From NCBI GenBank assembly GCA_004794785.1, contig SJOL01008635.1, positions 545,773-609,772 on the forward strand: a DNA stretch of 64,000 nucleotides, in the 5' to 3' direction. The notes under the pieces are model-generated. The model was not told where the DNA came from and did no database searches. It saw only the letters and a program-made list of their open reading frames with translations. Within the stretch, counting starts at the first letter, position 1, and every line of letters starts with the position of its first letter. This DNA is from Opisthorchis felineus. Taxonomy: Eukaryota; Platyhelminthes; Trematoda; Opisthorchiida; Opisthorchiidae. Position numbers and translations under genes: made by a program. Of the stretch, positions 12,941-26,021 are shown piece after piece.

Positions 12941-13585
12941 CGTTTCTATAACTGAGGTCAGAATTTCTCAGACTATCAGCCAATGGTATATGGGAGAATA
13001 AAGTGTAACTTCGACTTTTTTATTGATTAGCGCTCCTACAAAATGAGTATGGTAGAACTATTGCTGCGCGTTTTTTATATTATATTATTATATTTTAAGC
13101 CTGCGGGGACACAACGAAGCACACTGAGTGACCTTTTATGTCCTCTTTTCACAAGTTGGGTAATAACTGAACAAAAACAGCCTACTATTTACATGTCACG
13201 AATTTACTAATCAGCATCTTTTTTAATGTATATAATGGAGTACTATGAAACGTGTATCATTTTTCATGAACTGTATGCTTAACGATTATGCAATCACAAA
13301 TTTTGTGAGTGGAAACGCACTTAGACAGCGGAAAATAAAATCCACCTCGGAAAAAGGACTGCCATCAAGTTTTCGATATATAGCTTAATTAAGTATCTGT
13401 TACTGTTCTCATATGCTACAGTTGAGTTCTTTGAGAACCAGTTGTACTGGTTCATCTCAAGTATGACTGTACGTGACAAGAAGGAGAGAAATATGTTGTT
13501 CTCCTGTACGATATAAGACCCTTTTCTGATGAGACGAAAATCAGCTCTCCCCAGCTGAATCAATGGTAGAAATGAGGTAGTTTAC

Positions 13586-13603
13586 CACAACAGTTGACTG
13601 GGA
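13586..13603 (-). CDS. 18-nt candidate micro-exon
   Basis: The acceptor region ACCTACTTTTTCAGCTCAG has two AGs. After the second come six codons, SQSTVV, and a GTAAAC donor. Using the first AG would give 23 nt. The TCCCAG start matches the exon at 4357. The donor is not perfect, so this is a moderate call. Confidence 0.35.
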
Positions 13604-13609
13604 CTGAGC

Positions 13610-16600
13610 TGAAAAAGTAGGTCCACGCTGACGAAGCCTTAATACGTATTTTGCCCATAACATGCATAATTAGGTGAAAAATGAAAATTACGAAGCAAAA
13701 ACTCTTAAGTTATTGACTTATGGAAAAAGGAGAATTCGGTATGCTTCGACGCATATCAAACGCATATGGATGACAAATCGAAAAGCACGATTTCCCCCAA
13801 TAACCTTATGCTCCGTCGTCTGAGATACGGCACACACCAAATGGAAGATTAAGTCATCTCCTCAAGGACATAAAGTACTTTGCGGCTGCGTTTGCCTGAC
13901 GTTATAGTAAATGAGGTACATCACCACGTCCTGGCAAAAGCTGTGAGAAATACTCATAGGCAACACAACATTCATAAGTTTGGTGTAAAAGTGTTGACAA
14001 GCTGTTTCTCTTGGTTCAAATTCAAGCATGAACAGTTTGTTCCCACCCTAGACGACCACAACATGATTATTCACGGACAGTATCTTCTACTCTTACAGAA
14101 GCGAGACTTGGAAATTCAGCATACTCCACAGTGCAAATAACGCTTTTTTATCAAGCTCAGAGAAACGGGAAGCAATTTTGTCTTGCCTGAGGTGTATTAG
14201 GTGGCACTTGCATGCTACCTGCAGAAAAAGAGGTGGGTTCTGGCTGTAAACAAAGGGGAAAGGGAAACAATGAATCATTTCAGGTTGTTCTGAAAAACTT
14301 TCAGCTGTCTTATTATATTGCTTAATTCTTTTACAGCTAGTCAGAATGCCCCCAAAAGCGCTATATCAGCTCGACGAAGCATTTAACATTGCTTATTCCC
14401 CTGACGATAAGTTTTTTCTGGTTTCTCAACGAACTACACCTAAGGCACGGTAACCCAAAGCTCTTAAAGGCAATTATATTTGTGAATCTAAAGGTTAAGC
14501 GGTCCAACATAGTCTGTTCATAACACTTCATTGTCTACTTCTTGTGTTCTTTTATAACAACTACCACATTGACGTCTGAGATATGACTGCATCTTTGACT
14601 GAATCCCATAAACGAGACATAACACTTTATAGCCCATTAAATTTCGTATAAAAAACTCAACACAAAAGTGATAGCGTAAACATTTGCTCCAAAGAATTCT
14701 GTCTGAAATAAAGGAGCTGAATGAGAGATGTACTGGCCAGACGGCAGTTACTAGATGGGATATTCTAGTTCAAACGGGTCACTCGCTAACAACATTCTCC
14801 GCATCAATTCTAACCCACCCAGTACCGGGACAGCAGTTGAAGGCTGCCAGGAGTTGAAATTCTGCCACCGTGAACGTAAGATTCACTGAGCTGATTGACG
14901 TGCATTTTCGGGCTCACATATGGCCATATATGACCTTCTTCAGTGAAACAGTAATTACTTTCAAACAACTTGCTGATTAATTTTCCCAGATGTCTTATTC
15001 AGAAAGTAGCCGACCTAATCTAATTTAGTTATTTCATCTGTTGGTCCCCTTTCCATAGTCCCTCCACAACTCCAGTGGGTTGGTCTTGCTTCGCACTGTA
15101 AACTTCATTAAACACATTGTGACGGGTTATTCACCCTCCACGGTTTTCTGATCTAAATACTACTGCAATCAGACAAGTACTAGCTGTTATTCAAAAATAT
15201 TTCTGGACGAAATCAACCCAGCACAAGTTTAGTCATTTTGAGTATAAAATCAGGGGTTCGAAATATTCTAATCTTTCTCCTGGATTAGCTTCAGTAAATA
15301 CAGAGGAGTATCTGACAGGAGGCAAAGCCTACCGTTTTGTCCTGCATTCGGTTGATTTCATGAGATCTGACTTGTGCAATGACATAGGCACATACGAAGA
15401 AAATGCTATTTCAGATTTGGAGATAGATTTCAAGTGTTCAACTTTGCGATTTTACTTCTAAAAGTTAGATGTTGCGAAAATAAACTAGTAAAACTAAGCT
15501 TGGAATGTGAAAATAGATAGGGCCACCACTATTTTATGGTTGGCAGCTGAAGGCAATGATGACGCTCAAAGTGATTCAACTACCATAAGCCTTAAAACGG
15601 AAACATAAGTTGCTGCTACATCTTGGTTTCTAGTGCGACAAAGTCATCAATCCAGAATTATTTCTACTGTTTAAAAATTCACTAACATTTTTAAACCAAA
15701 AGGTGCACATATCAGGAAAAGAAAGATGTGGAACTTAAAATTTTCCCGTAACCATCCCATGAACAGCGAAGTCATCAACGTAGAATCACATTCGGATTAA
15801 CTGTGGGTAAACAACCAGGGGCGAACGTGTTTGCAGAACTAATCCACCAGGCAGTTTCTCATAACTGGGACGCAATTCGATCGCTTGGAGTTTAGGTGCA
15901 TAGTCCCCATCCCTAACTCTAACTCCAACAGATCACCTAATTCACTGGTGCGCATGCCTTGTATGGATTTACCTGATTTGTGTTCTGTTCGGCGCGTGAT
16001 TTAAAATTCTTTTGGGCTCTGACTGTTGGTGCGTAGTCAGCTGATTATTTCTTTCTCTGAATGATGGTTAGTGATAACCTGAAATTTACTGGATCTTACA
16101 TGCGATATCTGCAACCCCAAAGACTTGTGTAGTGGGAACGTGTCAAATACACAATGAATGCAACACTCTAGTTCTGCAACCTGTTGTATTCCTACCAGTT
16201 TACAGTTCCACGCACCTGCCACAATTCGTGCAGTACCCAAAGAAAACGGAAGACCAAAAGATAGAAATGACCAGTGTAAAGTGATACAAAAATTAATTGC
16301 ACAGAAACAACGCTCAGTTGTGCGGTACTCGGCTTTTAAACGCGAGGACCCTTATCTCCCCTCACACCTTCTGGAAAGAGAAAATTTATCCTAGTCAAGA
16401 ACCACCGCTGTCTGCCATAAAATCTACTGTATCAAGCCTGACGGTTATCTCGGAAAATGGACTATCCTACATGTTAACTTAAAATATGAAAAGCATTGTG
16501 ATTTTGCTGCTAAATATTCCTGCAATCAGTCTAGTTTCTATCCTTGTTATTCCAGCGAACTCTGGTCATTTTACACCCACCTGCAATGAACCTCGCGGAC

Positions 16601-17180
16601 TTCTGAAGGGTGTGGCTATTCCAGAAGAGGTTTTCGCACTTGGCTGACGAACAAATAAAATCAGACATGAAAACCGGGGAATTTACAAGCAGATTACAAG
16701 CAGATAGATAAAGCTTATTACGCTTCTTATCACTCAGATTCCACGCGATTAGTCTGCACATCTGTTGGCGACAAGCCTTATGGACAGTGTTCTTGTGCCT
16801 CATTTGGCACCTCAGAGGATCCAACAGCACCCCGCCTTATTCCACTGCATTTGTCTTCTATTCCTATATTGAGGTTGCTATTTCTGATGAAACATGTAAG
16901 CAAATTATGTTTCACGTGGATGCTCTTTTTGCTTGAGTGAGACCAAGTGACGTTTTCGGTGTATTTTATTTTTTCCGTGAGTTTTGCATGTTCCTCTCCC
17001 AATTTTTATTCGTAAGTTTTGGTCGCCGGGACTGCTTTTTTAAGCATTGAGTTGCTTATAAAAATACCTACTTTTCTTGAGTGTTTTTGCCCCCAATCCA
17101 GTTGGCATACACAGTTTTACTGCCCGTAATGAGGAGTGATATGGCATGGTCAGTATTGACTTAGAACGTGTTGCTATTCA
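13610..17180. other. No feature recognised
   Basis: Short reading frames only. No splice-bounded exon of the quality seen elsewhere, except a 22-nt asymmetric segment near 16573-16594 on the minus strand with a GTGGGT donor. Probable intron or intergenic DNA. Confidence 0.4.
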
Positions 17181-17182
17181 TA

Positions 17183-17445
17183 AAGGAAACTACTCACAAG
17201 TTTGCTGAAACTCTTTGACATCCCACGACCGGTTTTGCTCTTCTTGGGGCTCATCAGGTAGGCGCAGTCCCCGAGTTTCCGTCGACCTTATGTTCTGCTT
17301 GAACCCAAATTGGACTGACTGCGACAGTTGAAGAACATCATTAACGAGAGATTCACTTGAGTCTCCCGTGAAAACCAAATTGATTTGCAACTGAGTGCAT
17401 TTGTCGGAATGTTGCTATTCAGTTCTAAGTAGTGCATCAAAGATA
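17183..17445 (-). repeat. Hammerhead-bearing interspersed repeat, copy 1
   Basis: Shares long stretches with 48975-49190 and 58163-58403. Examples on the plus strand are GACCGGTTTTGCTC, GCGCAGTCCCCGAGTTTCC, CCTTATGT...CTTGAACCC and AACTGAGTGCATTTGTC. On the minus strand the 5' part (right half) includes a near-palindrome around 17346-17371, and the 3' part holds the hammerhead core. No protein is encoded. It may be a non-autonomous retrozyme or a Penelope-like terminal fragment, since both carry such ribozymes. Confidence 0.75.
17221..17263 (-). ncRNA. Decayed type-I hammerhead ribozyme (copy 1)
   Basis: The minus strand reads stem I CCTAC, core CTGATGA, stem-loop II GCCCCAAGAAGAGC, then AAAACCGG, the cleavage triplet GTC, and stem I return GTGGG. 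Stem I can form five pairs (two G-U). The catalytic GAAA is changed to AAAA, so this copy is probably inactive. Comparison with copy 3 restores both GAAA and a four-pair stem II. The short CCGG stem III is typical of minimal hammerheads that may act as dimers. Confidence 0.65.
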
Positions 17446-18589
17446 TGTTGGTTCCAGCTGCAGACAACGAGAAGATATCTATGCATCGAAGGCAGTGGTC
17501 TGGTAACCACATGTCTCCTGAAAAGTCTTCTGGAATCTTAAGAGGATGTCATACGCCACAAAGGTCGGCCCAATCCAAGTGTAAAACAGACCCTTCCATA
17601 GCATGCGAATTTCTTCATCATTACTAACAAAAGGTAGGGTTTTGCATACAGCAATTCCGTTCCTAATTTACTGCACACATCTAGCAGTGTCATCTTCAAA
17701 TTATACAGGGCACTAAAGTGACTATATATGTTTGTTTGTAGTCGTACCGTTAGTGGTTCCGGACGACGTTCAAATTTGCACAAATGAAATCTAAGGCAAT
17801 AAGGTATTCCCCATTGTGATTTTGGCCGCTGTGAATTCATTCTTTTGCTTTCCTCCATCGGGAACAAATTGAGCTGTACTGACTTTCCAGAGTGCAAACA
17901 ATCTGTTAACTGAAAACCACGTTCCTACGAACATATTTCGTTCGGATGTGCTCCATATACTACTGCCACTTCATGGTTGCTGTAAAGTGATATGGGAGGA
18001 GAAATGGTGCACTTATGCTTCATTGGCTTGTAGTGTTTACCCTCGAGTAGAGTCTTAGTACTGGAAACTACATTCTAGTGCTGTGATCACTTTTTATCTG
18101 AAGCCGACAGGATATGTTCACTTTTGAAAAATCTCGTTCTTTGCAACAGTCAAGGAAGTATTCTTCCCGGATTTTACGTTAGTTTCTTAGGCATACACGA
18201 GCTTTTGGAGGTAAAAGCAGTCGACGGCTTTGCTTGTTTCTGAGTTACTTGGAAAAATATTCGTTCTTCGTACCAGTGGTGTCGTAGTAGTACGTGTTCT
18301 AGCTAAAGTGATGCTATCTTGTCACATGCAAACACCCATTTTTAACATGCCGATCTGAAGCTGAAACAAGATAACTGTGATTTCTGTTCTGGACCACTAC
18401 GTTTCATGATACTTTGGAGTTTCAATTCTGGTCTCATTCAAAAATAAAATGCTGAGTGCGGTGAATACTGTTAGAAGTGGCGTATTTTTCTGTCCACCTA
18501 GAAAGTACCGCTGAGGAACTGATAAAACTGACTGCCCACGGGGACCAGTTTGATGTTCTTAAGTGACAGTACAGTAAAGTCTGAAAACG

Positions 18590-18690
18590 AAAAAACGGGC
18601 CCGTGCAGTCTGTCAGAAAAGTGTTCTTCTGGGTAACTCATCGGGTGGGACTTTATTGTATTCGTTCTTTGCGAGGATGCTAAAGACTGA
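18590..18690 (-). repeat. Repeat resembling 22070-22140; dead exon-like unit
   Basis: The minus strand has AAAG then TCCCACCCG followed by ATGAGTTAC. The copy near 22105 has GAAG, TCCCACCTG and GTGAGTGAAC. Flanks align (CTCGCAAAGAACGAATAC versus CTGCGACGAAATCGAACAC). The donor GT has become AT here. Confidence 0.4.
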
Positions 18691-19330
18691 GTTTCAGAGA
18701 TGAAGGAAAATAAATTCGTTTAGGTAATTCTGTTGAAATTACCATTTCTTTCTTTCTGTACGATTAAGGATACACATGACCGACCTACTTTCCTTCAACT
18801 ATTTATTATTTTAGGCCATCCACTGGAACAATGATCGTTTCACTTAGCTTTTAAGGTCGCCTGAATATTTGTCGATTTGTCGTCTTTACGTACGAGGGAA
18901 TGTTGAAATGATGAAGCCAACGACTGGAAAATATGCAATAACCTGATGAGGCCCCAATAGTGGTAGAGTTGTGATGAACCTCGTGAAGAATGACCTTCGA
19001 TTCTCCAGTTAATAAACTTTGCATTTTTGTGGCAAAGAGCGTTTCTTTTTTGGTGGTCCCTGGAGGTCATCTTTCGCCCTGAGCCATAGCTTTCTGGTTT
19101 CATATTACCCACGTTACTTAGACCGATGTTACATGAAGGAACTGAAATTCCCGCCCTCAAAATGAAGTAGGTAGATAAAGATCGACGGGATGGCAAAATT
19201 ATTTGGGAAGTCAACAGCTCGGAATAATTTTTCTTAGGTGGGTTTAATAAATGGGATGAGATTTTCTTGACCACCTCACCACAGAACATCGTCTGTTAAC
19301 ATCCTGTGTTTCGGAATTACTGGCACTCAC

Positions 19331-19345
19331 TGTGCACATTGTTAA
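19331..19345 (-). CDS. 15-nt candidate micro-exon (weak)
   Basis: A TTTTTAATAGATCTCAG acceptor, five codons (LTMCT) and a GTGAGTGCC donor. Symmetric in phase but with different composition from the other exons, so it could be a chance pairing. Confidence 0.22.
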
Positions 19346-20363
19346 CTGAGATCTATTAAAAATTCGAGCAGTTATGATGAGGTGCACCTCAAGTTGTGAT
19401 CCGTGTTCTAACAACACGTTGAGGTATTCAGAAAATAAACACGGTAGTGGTGAATAATTAGGATATTCTGCTTGGTTATTTATGGATCATAACACAGGAC
19501 TAGATATCTCCTAAGCCGTGGATGGATTTCGTCGAACGATGTCACCACTCTAAATAATTGAAGTTTAAAGTTTATTTTTCAAGTTGCTGGTCTAAAATAT
19601 AATAGCAGCAACAAGTAACATCCACGGAAAACATAATACGCAAAATATCGGTCCGCTTTGAATACAGATGTCTAGGAATTTGGAAAACCGTAATATATCT
19701 TGTGGAGAAGATATGTATATTCATTGCAAGCTTTGGCTTACATGCAAAATTGAACTTACTCTGGACAACTCTTCTTTGGGAAGTAGCTGATCGGACTAAA
19801 AGTAAGGGAGAATTGATAGTTCAGGCCCGTACTTTAAGCTATAGAAAACCTAAATTTTCAACATCGGTAGCGCGAGACTCAAACTTAGCCTAGCAACTCC
19901 GTGACGGTGAATGATTCTATCTCTTTGAGACCACAGTAGCCTAAACATTAGAGGTTGAGTGACGTCCAGCGATTTTGTTTGCACAAGCTGTTTATGACCA
20001 CGACTCAGGACCGATTGATAGTGGCACTAATGGATGTTTTACAACGCTTCATAAATGTCTACCAAACGTACTGTGTTGAATCGGTTGGGCATACCTAACA
20101 TCAAAACTGTTCTTTGATTCGTCATCGTGATATATGCATTGGGAAAGACAAAAAACAGTCTGATGAAGTGGGGTCCTACCTGAACCACAAGCATTCTCGT
20201 CGATGGCAGCGTCCCAAGCATCGTGAAGCACGTGTGCCAGGTTGCCAGAAATTTTGTGAAAAATTGCTAGTTATCTTATATGACCATTTTCATAATGCTG
20301 ATTTTAACATTTATCTTGTGTGAACCCTTTGATAAAACAAATCTAGCCGCAATGGAAACTTAC

Positions 20364-20386
20364 CCTTAGTGAATTTTTCGGGGTTG
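20364..20386 (-). CDS. Exon-like unit of a duplicated family (TPKNSLR)
   Basis: The segment between GTGCCAG and GTAAGTTTCC encodes TPKNSLR when read into the donor in phase 0. Related units with the same downstream GTRAGT lie at 25335, 33125 and 37181, and the similarity extends upstream into a GAGCTCACT-like intron end. At 23 nt it is not symmetric. It may be a duplicated micro-exon, some copies decaying, or a transposon-derived repeat that imitates splice sites. Confidence 0.3.
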
Positions 20387-20659
20387 CTGGCACTGAGGGT
20401 ATAGTCTCCAAGTTTGCAGATAGGCTAGGCTAAATGGCACCCAAAGAAATGCAAAAAATTGCTTGTCCCATGCCTGTGATTGTATTAAGCAATATAGAAG
20501 CGTACCATAATTCGTAAATTTATACTTTATGGAAGTTCAAATGTAAGCTCTGCCTAAAAGACTTGGATGAAGAGATAATGCATGGATTATTTGCTTGTCA
20601 AGGTGAATGGAAGACATGTCACGATATTGGTAATTGATCTGGTAGCCGCTGATCTGTTC

Positions 20660-20765
20660 GCCGAGCTAGCTTAAGAGATCAACAACCACCTGATCAATTA
20701 CCAATGAATGCACCCGAGCTACCGATATTCCAACATGTCGCCATGTGTTATCATTATGCAACAAG
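20660..20765. repeat. Dispersed repeat, copy A
   Basis: CCACCTGATCAATTACCAAT and ACCCGAGCTACCGATATT match CCGCCTGATCGAAAGCCAGT and ACCCAGCTACCAATATT at 50985-51070, in the same order. No coding content is recognised. Confidence 0.5.
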
Positions 20766-23700
20766 ACCAGCTGTAGAACCAAATTAGCAAGTGTCACAGG
20801 GTACGGGTAGGAGAGGTCAAGTTCATACGTCACCTCAAAGTCGACCAATTGCTACACGGACAAACCCAATCAATAGAATTGATCACTGGAGAAAACAATG
20901 GTAGCTCAACGTCACCCCCTACTTTACCACCACTTAACACACATCTGCTGACATAGAGCTCTGCGTCGGCTCAAAACAACATACTAGTGATGTCATTTTG
21001 AATGGTGAAGCCCACTGAAACCAGTAGATTTACAAGTCAATGAAATCAGCTACTGCCTCCGATGCGTACCTATCTACCCCACCTCCCCAAATTGTCAGCG
21101 AACGAAACTGTGGTAGTCACAAAAATTGTACGCCAAGTACGCAGTTTTCACAGCTTTTGATAATCATGATGAGTTGACAAAACGTTTGCAAGAAACGCGT
21201 CAAGCACATCGAACGGTCACAGCACCCAAATGCGTCTGGTTTACTGTTGTTTTTCCTTCTCGCTACTTAGTCTCGCAGTTGTTGCGCCTCTGACTGACGG
21301 AAATAAGGAAATTTTGGCATATTAATCTAGATGCATTCCTTTTATCTTGAAGAAGTGGATAAAGGTGACTGCTTGTTCGAATCATTTTGGTTGCATTCTC
21401 ATGAGTGGGATTCTTACAAGAACAAAATAAACAGAGTGCGATCTGAGTTCATACGGTTTGTGATAGTGTATCCAGCTATTGCAATTAAAATGGTGCTGTT
21501 GCACTAGTTTATTACAGTATCGAAACCCAGTGTGGAAACATGGAGATGACTCAAATCAGTATACTTATTGAAGCTCAGCTGATTGAATGAATTGAATTAG
21601 TGACCAACATGGCTGATTTTACTGGAAAATGGATGCCAAGATACGACATGAATCCAAATAGTGGTATAACACGGAAGATTGTAACATTTTCAAATGAACC
21701 GGTTGTTTCAAAACTCCTCATGTCTAGATGCATGCCTTATTTGCAGTCGGCGCCGCTCTTGCCACCGGGAGAAAAAACAGTCAGACATCGGTTTCTGGAA
21801 TGTCGCCAGGTGTACTGCTAGGCGGTGACCGGTAAAACCGATATTACGTAGTAAGTTAGGTTATGCGGAATGGTACTTAAAAGTAGAAAACTTGATGCAG
21901 ACCTTCCGCTAAGTGGTGATGTAAAGTGTAAAACTGGATAAGGACTCAAACCTGTGGTTGACGGCGAAAGAGGCATTTTTTCGAATGGTGTAGCAGAAAG
22001 TTTTATGTTTTCTCACCCCAGCCATTTTGAGGACATTTGAAAACAAGTATATTTTTCATGTTTTGGAAGTCTGTGCACGACAACTCATCTGCGTTCACTC
22101 ACCAGGTGGGACTTCAGAGTGTTCGATTTCGTCGCAGAGACTCCTGACTTGGTAGCAGTAATAAAAACAAACATGATGAAGTCAATGCTGAAAAGAACCT
22201 ATGCACTCACAGGTTGAAACTTGCGAGTGAATATAACCTGACTCTAACCCGGGCCTCGAAAAAGAAGCGCACGATGTTATTCACTGGGCTACCCTTATAG
22301 AACTGCGTGCCAAAATCTGTAAATAAGCGTTATCCGCTTCCAAAAACCTGATTATTAAATTCATCGGTGCTTTAGGTATTTGCGAGATTAACGTACATTC
22401 TGTAGAACAGTTAAAAGTCTAAGTTCATTAGGATATTTCAGTCAATTTCCGACCGAGCCTACCATAGTTATTCTAGAAAGGTATTAAGGTAAGACATTGC
22501 TATCAGCTATGAAAAAAGCTCGCATCCAATATTCATTTACCAGTAGCGTTTGCTCTGGCATTTGAGCAAGATTAAGATATGGGTAAGTGGTAGGTAATTG
22601 AAATCTATTTATCGGTGGAAAATTGACAAAATTTGTACATGTATACCTCACGTTTATTCACCCGGTGCAGATTTAGCAGAAAGCTTCTGTTGGTTTATTC
22701 CTGTGTTATTGGGCCTACGCAACTCAGTGGCATTATCAAACTCCGAGCATTTTGCTCAGTTTTTCGACCGTTGGAATTCCGTACTTGCATAATTGCGTTT
22801 AGCCCAAACTTTGTTACACAGGGAATACTGGGTATCATTATCTCCTCCGGTCTGTGTAATTGTGACAAGGTGAGTGGAACATGAGTTCAAATATTCCATC
22901 CTACTCGCACGACAACACAAGGGTGCAACGGATTTTGGCGATTAAGGGTGCACAGTACATCCGGCCGTCTCAGGTAGGTGGTATAAACCGACCAGTTGAG
23001 CCAGAGCGAGCGAATGGTATATATCGGCGAGCAGGCAAGGATAAGCACAAGTTGCGGAATCTATCGAACTCAGCAGCATTCCATATGGTGCCGGCATAAA
23101 TGGGAGTTTCCCCTGAAACTTCAAACATTATGAGTGAGACAACCTTGTCGAGTACAGTTTCGAAGGACAGCACACTCCAGTAATTGACACAGACCTATCA
23201 TTTGAAGCTACTACAGAAAACACAGAACGCAGGCCGCCGAATTTGAGGCACGATTAACGACCCTTGTTGTAAACGATAAAATTCCAAAGTTGGCGACCGA
23301 CATTTGATGAATTAGTGGTTCTTTTCACTGAATGATGTGAAAATACCGTCTTCATCCTCTTTTCAGGCTTCTGTATTGTCTTTCAACCAGCAGAGTGGAC
23401 AAAAGAGAGACATGAATTTTAGATCGACCGAGTCGTTCTGCCCTGCGGCAAGGACTTACACTTTTGCGGCATTAACACTTCATTTGCAAAAGACTAGCCT
23501 TGAAAGTGGTGGGGACTAGGTACGTTAGGAAAAACGATGATGCGGCGAAACTTGCCAAGGCAAGATATAACAACGGGACCTGTTACCACAAGACAGGAAG
23601 AATAAACATGGAAGTCTAATTAAAACTCAAGGTCAGCAGTGTTTGCACAAACGGGAGCCTTGTTGGTGCGTTTGTTTGGAAAATGAAGCGGAGTCACAAA

Positions 23701-24480
23701 ATCCATCAAAATACAACAGTAGGATTGACAATACCGTTAACAGTACAACTTCAAATGCATTGACGACATTCCTTGCTACTTCCTTAGACACTATTTCAAA
23801 TCGACTTGGTGTTGTCGTGACAGATTTTTCGATTTTTTGCACACCCCTTCCCTTCCTAATATTGGTGCATTTGTTGCAGTGATATTAATTCTAAAATTCT
23901 TTACGCTGTTCCTCATCTTCATACTAAAATGTAATTTAGAGAAAAATGACGGAAGATAAAAGAGAGTGTTCACTGTTTTTTAGAACTGATGGTTGTGCAT
24001 GCTTTTTTTGCTGTATCCGCTAAAGAGGGAAAACTAGAAGTTGAGTTTAAAACTGACGTCCTGTCTAAAACGATGAATTATGCTTTATTCAGTATCGTCT
24101 GACAGTTGTGACAAGTGATTTCGTGCCTCTTTATATATCAAAGTTGACATGTCTTATCTTTCACGGCGAAACTCTTAATGCGTTGCACATGCGTATACTA
24201 TGAAAACTGTTTGAGTTCCGGTGGAAGAGGTGTGAAGTGTGGACTTTCTATCGACGTACCCTATCAAACCGTCCAGGACAGGTTGGGAAGCCTGTGGTTC
24301 CTCCCGTTATAACATCTTGAATGCATGTTTCACTTCCTCGGGTTTGTTCAGTTGATTTGTAACAACTTTTTTAAAGGCACCTAACAGCTGGTTTTGCAGG
24401 CTTGCTCCAGGCACAAAAAAGACGAATACGGTTTACTGTTCGCTAGTAAAATGTCTGAACACACACGGGAGTTAACTTAC
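20766..24480. other. No feature recognised except one exon-like unit
   Basis: A 9-nt unit TCCCACCTG with a GTGAGTGAAC donor near 22105 on the minus strand is discussed as a finding. Otherwise there are short frames only, and this is probably intron sequence. Confidence 0.4.
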
Positions 24481-24516
24481 CTTTGGTGTCTGTCCTTTAG
24501 AGCTCGGCTGGTTAGA
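24481..24516 (-). CDS. 36-nt micro-exon, family copy A
   Basis: The minus strand shows acceptor CCCGATCCTTATTTGCAG, then twelve codons SNQPSSKGQTPK, then donor GTAAGTTAAC. Both edges are between codons. The peptide, exact length and splice edges match those at 30992-31027 (SREPGSKEQASK) and 35711-35746 (SGELTPKDQGHK). Ser1, Lys7, Gln9 and Lys12 are invariant and position 3 is Glu or Gln. This repeated, homologous 36-nt exon is the best evidence for a micro-exon gene here. The peptide is hydrophilic and probably disordered; its function is unknown. Confidence 0.7.
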
Positions 24517-25334
24517 CTGCAAATAAGGATCGGGAAATAATTATGGAGAACGTGAAGTATTTCAAGTGGCAGAAGTTTGGGGTTTAACTTTGAACATAAT
24601 TCGGCCCAAAAGTAATCTAGAAATTGCAGAGTAGCGGCCTTATCTTGTCAATGTTAACTTCACAAGCGAAAACGGAACAGTGAAAATACTACAAATGGGC
24701 ATGTCGTGGTCCACCTATGATTCAGGAAAATGACAATAAAAAGGGTGGCGGACGCAAGTGTGCTGGAAGTAACGTGTGATTAATATTCAAGGGTTTCCGT
24801 TCTCCATTACCAAGCCTAATCCTGTCGAAGAAGCGGGTCAGTGTTACCATATGGTTAGATTCGATTAAACCGTTTTCTTATGAGATTTGTCATCCTATGA
24901 GTTAGTAATGTAGGTGCTTCAAAATATTAATGAAGCTGAATTAGAATAAGCGTGCCCACATATCAGGCACTACCGAACTTCATCTTGAACGTGGGTTCCG
25001 ACATAAGACCAATGATCAACGTGAAAATATTGTCATGCACCATTATCATATAATTCGGGGTTTTGCTGTATAAACGTTTGTTTCGTATATCATTTTATGG
25101 TGGGTAAAATTCAATGTGCTCATTCTAATAGACAGTGTGATGTCTTGTTACTTTACCATCCCTGTCATTGCCATAGTGAGTCTGAAGCAAAAAACGTAAG
25201 TCAGGCAACTTTGAGTAGCCTGCATGACTGCAAGTAGGCAATTCCAGTATGGTGAGATTTAAATCATGTTAGTTATTTAGCTTCCTAGCTGAGCAAATAT
25301 GTGGTCTAGGCAAAACTTCTGAATGCGTACTTAC

Positions 25335-25354
25335 CCGTAAAGAATTTTTCGGTG
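25335..25354 (-). CDS. Exon-like unit of a duplicated family (PKNSLR)
   Basis: CTCATTACCTGCAG, then 20 nt ending TTACGG, then GTAAGTACGC. Read into the donor in phase 0 it gives PKNSLR, the same peptide as at 20364. The intron start and end are also similar between copies. Not symmetric, so its place in a transcript is uncertain. Confidence 0.3.
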
Positions 25355-25689
25355 CTGCAGGTAATGAGCCCGTTGGTTCAGTCTTTAACGACTAAAGTGT
25401 GTATAAAGTGGTAAGGTAGCTAGTATACTATCATGCTCTGTGACGTTTCAAATGAGTTTGAAAATTGGGGAAACATTTGGCGTGAGTAATAATCAAAACT
25501 CTGGGCTAATTTCCGGATAAATTTGGTGATTCCATAAAATACCTATAAGTATAATCACCAAAAAGATGCAAAACAGTGATGTCCCTTCCTATAGGTCCGT
25601 CCATGAGAAATACGTCTGCCGGAGGATGCTTAGTGATGTTTCTTGGCCAAGGGCTAGGGTGAAATCTTTCTGAAGGAAACATTAATATT

Positions 25690-26021
25690 ATCGTTTATTT
25701 TCGGAGAGCATGTTCACAGACATAAAAAGTATATGCAAGCGATGAATGTGAAAGTGTTACAGGAGAATATGAGGTAAAAGAAAGAAACGTCTCTTTCGAA
25801 GTCACACCACCAACAGTTCCAGTCAGATAAGATGAATCCCAACGTATGTAAAAATTTTGGTATGGAAACACGCGCGTAAAGATCAACAGCCGAAGAAAGG
25901 ACAAACAATGCTGAATGCTCTTCAAGGCGCGGTAAGCGCTAGCACAGTCCAGACTCGCACATCAGGCACAAAGTGTCCGTCATACTGGGTCTGGTGTGAG
26001 ATTCAATGGCAAAATGTGCAC
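25690..26021 (-). mobile_element. Probable 3' untranslated part of the R2-like element
   Basis: The sequence between the terminal TGA of the R2-like frame and an AATAAA-containing stretch near 25695 has no other identity. R2 elements carry a structured 3' UTR of a few hundred bases, so this is the expected place for it. The true 3' boundary and target site cannot be fixed by eye. Confidence 0.4.

Larger units (their letters stand above)
9718..13585. other. Repeat-rich non-coding stretch
   Basis: Contains the GATA array, a TTAC repeat and a B-box-like dispersed repeat, annotated separately. One further exon-like segment near 12391-12421 on the minus strand has a GTAAGC donor but would not be symmetric. 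Nothing else is recognisable. Confidence 0.4.

Noticed and set aside
13525..13541. Hammerhead-like CTGATGAGACGAAAATC on the plus strand
   Set aside because: There is no stem II between the core and GAAA and no partner stems, so a chance match.
17185..17210. GTGAGTAGTTTC as a micro-exon donor
   Set aside because: It belongs to the hammerhead repeat and recurs at 58170-58190; the implied exon would be only 7 nt.
18932..18965. CTGATGAGGCCCCAATAGTGG as another hammerhead
   Set aside because: Stem II is weak and the GAAA and cleavage triplet are absent; not part of the repeat family.
18840..19289. 149-codon minus-strand reading frame
   Set aside because: No recognisable motif, no clean splice edges and mixed composition; a frame of this length is expected by chance in 64 kb.
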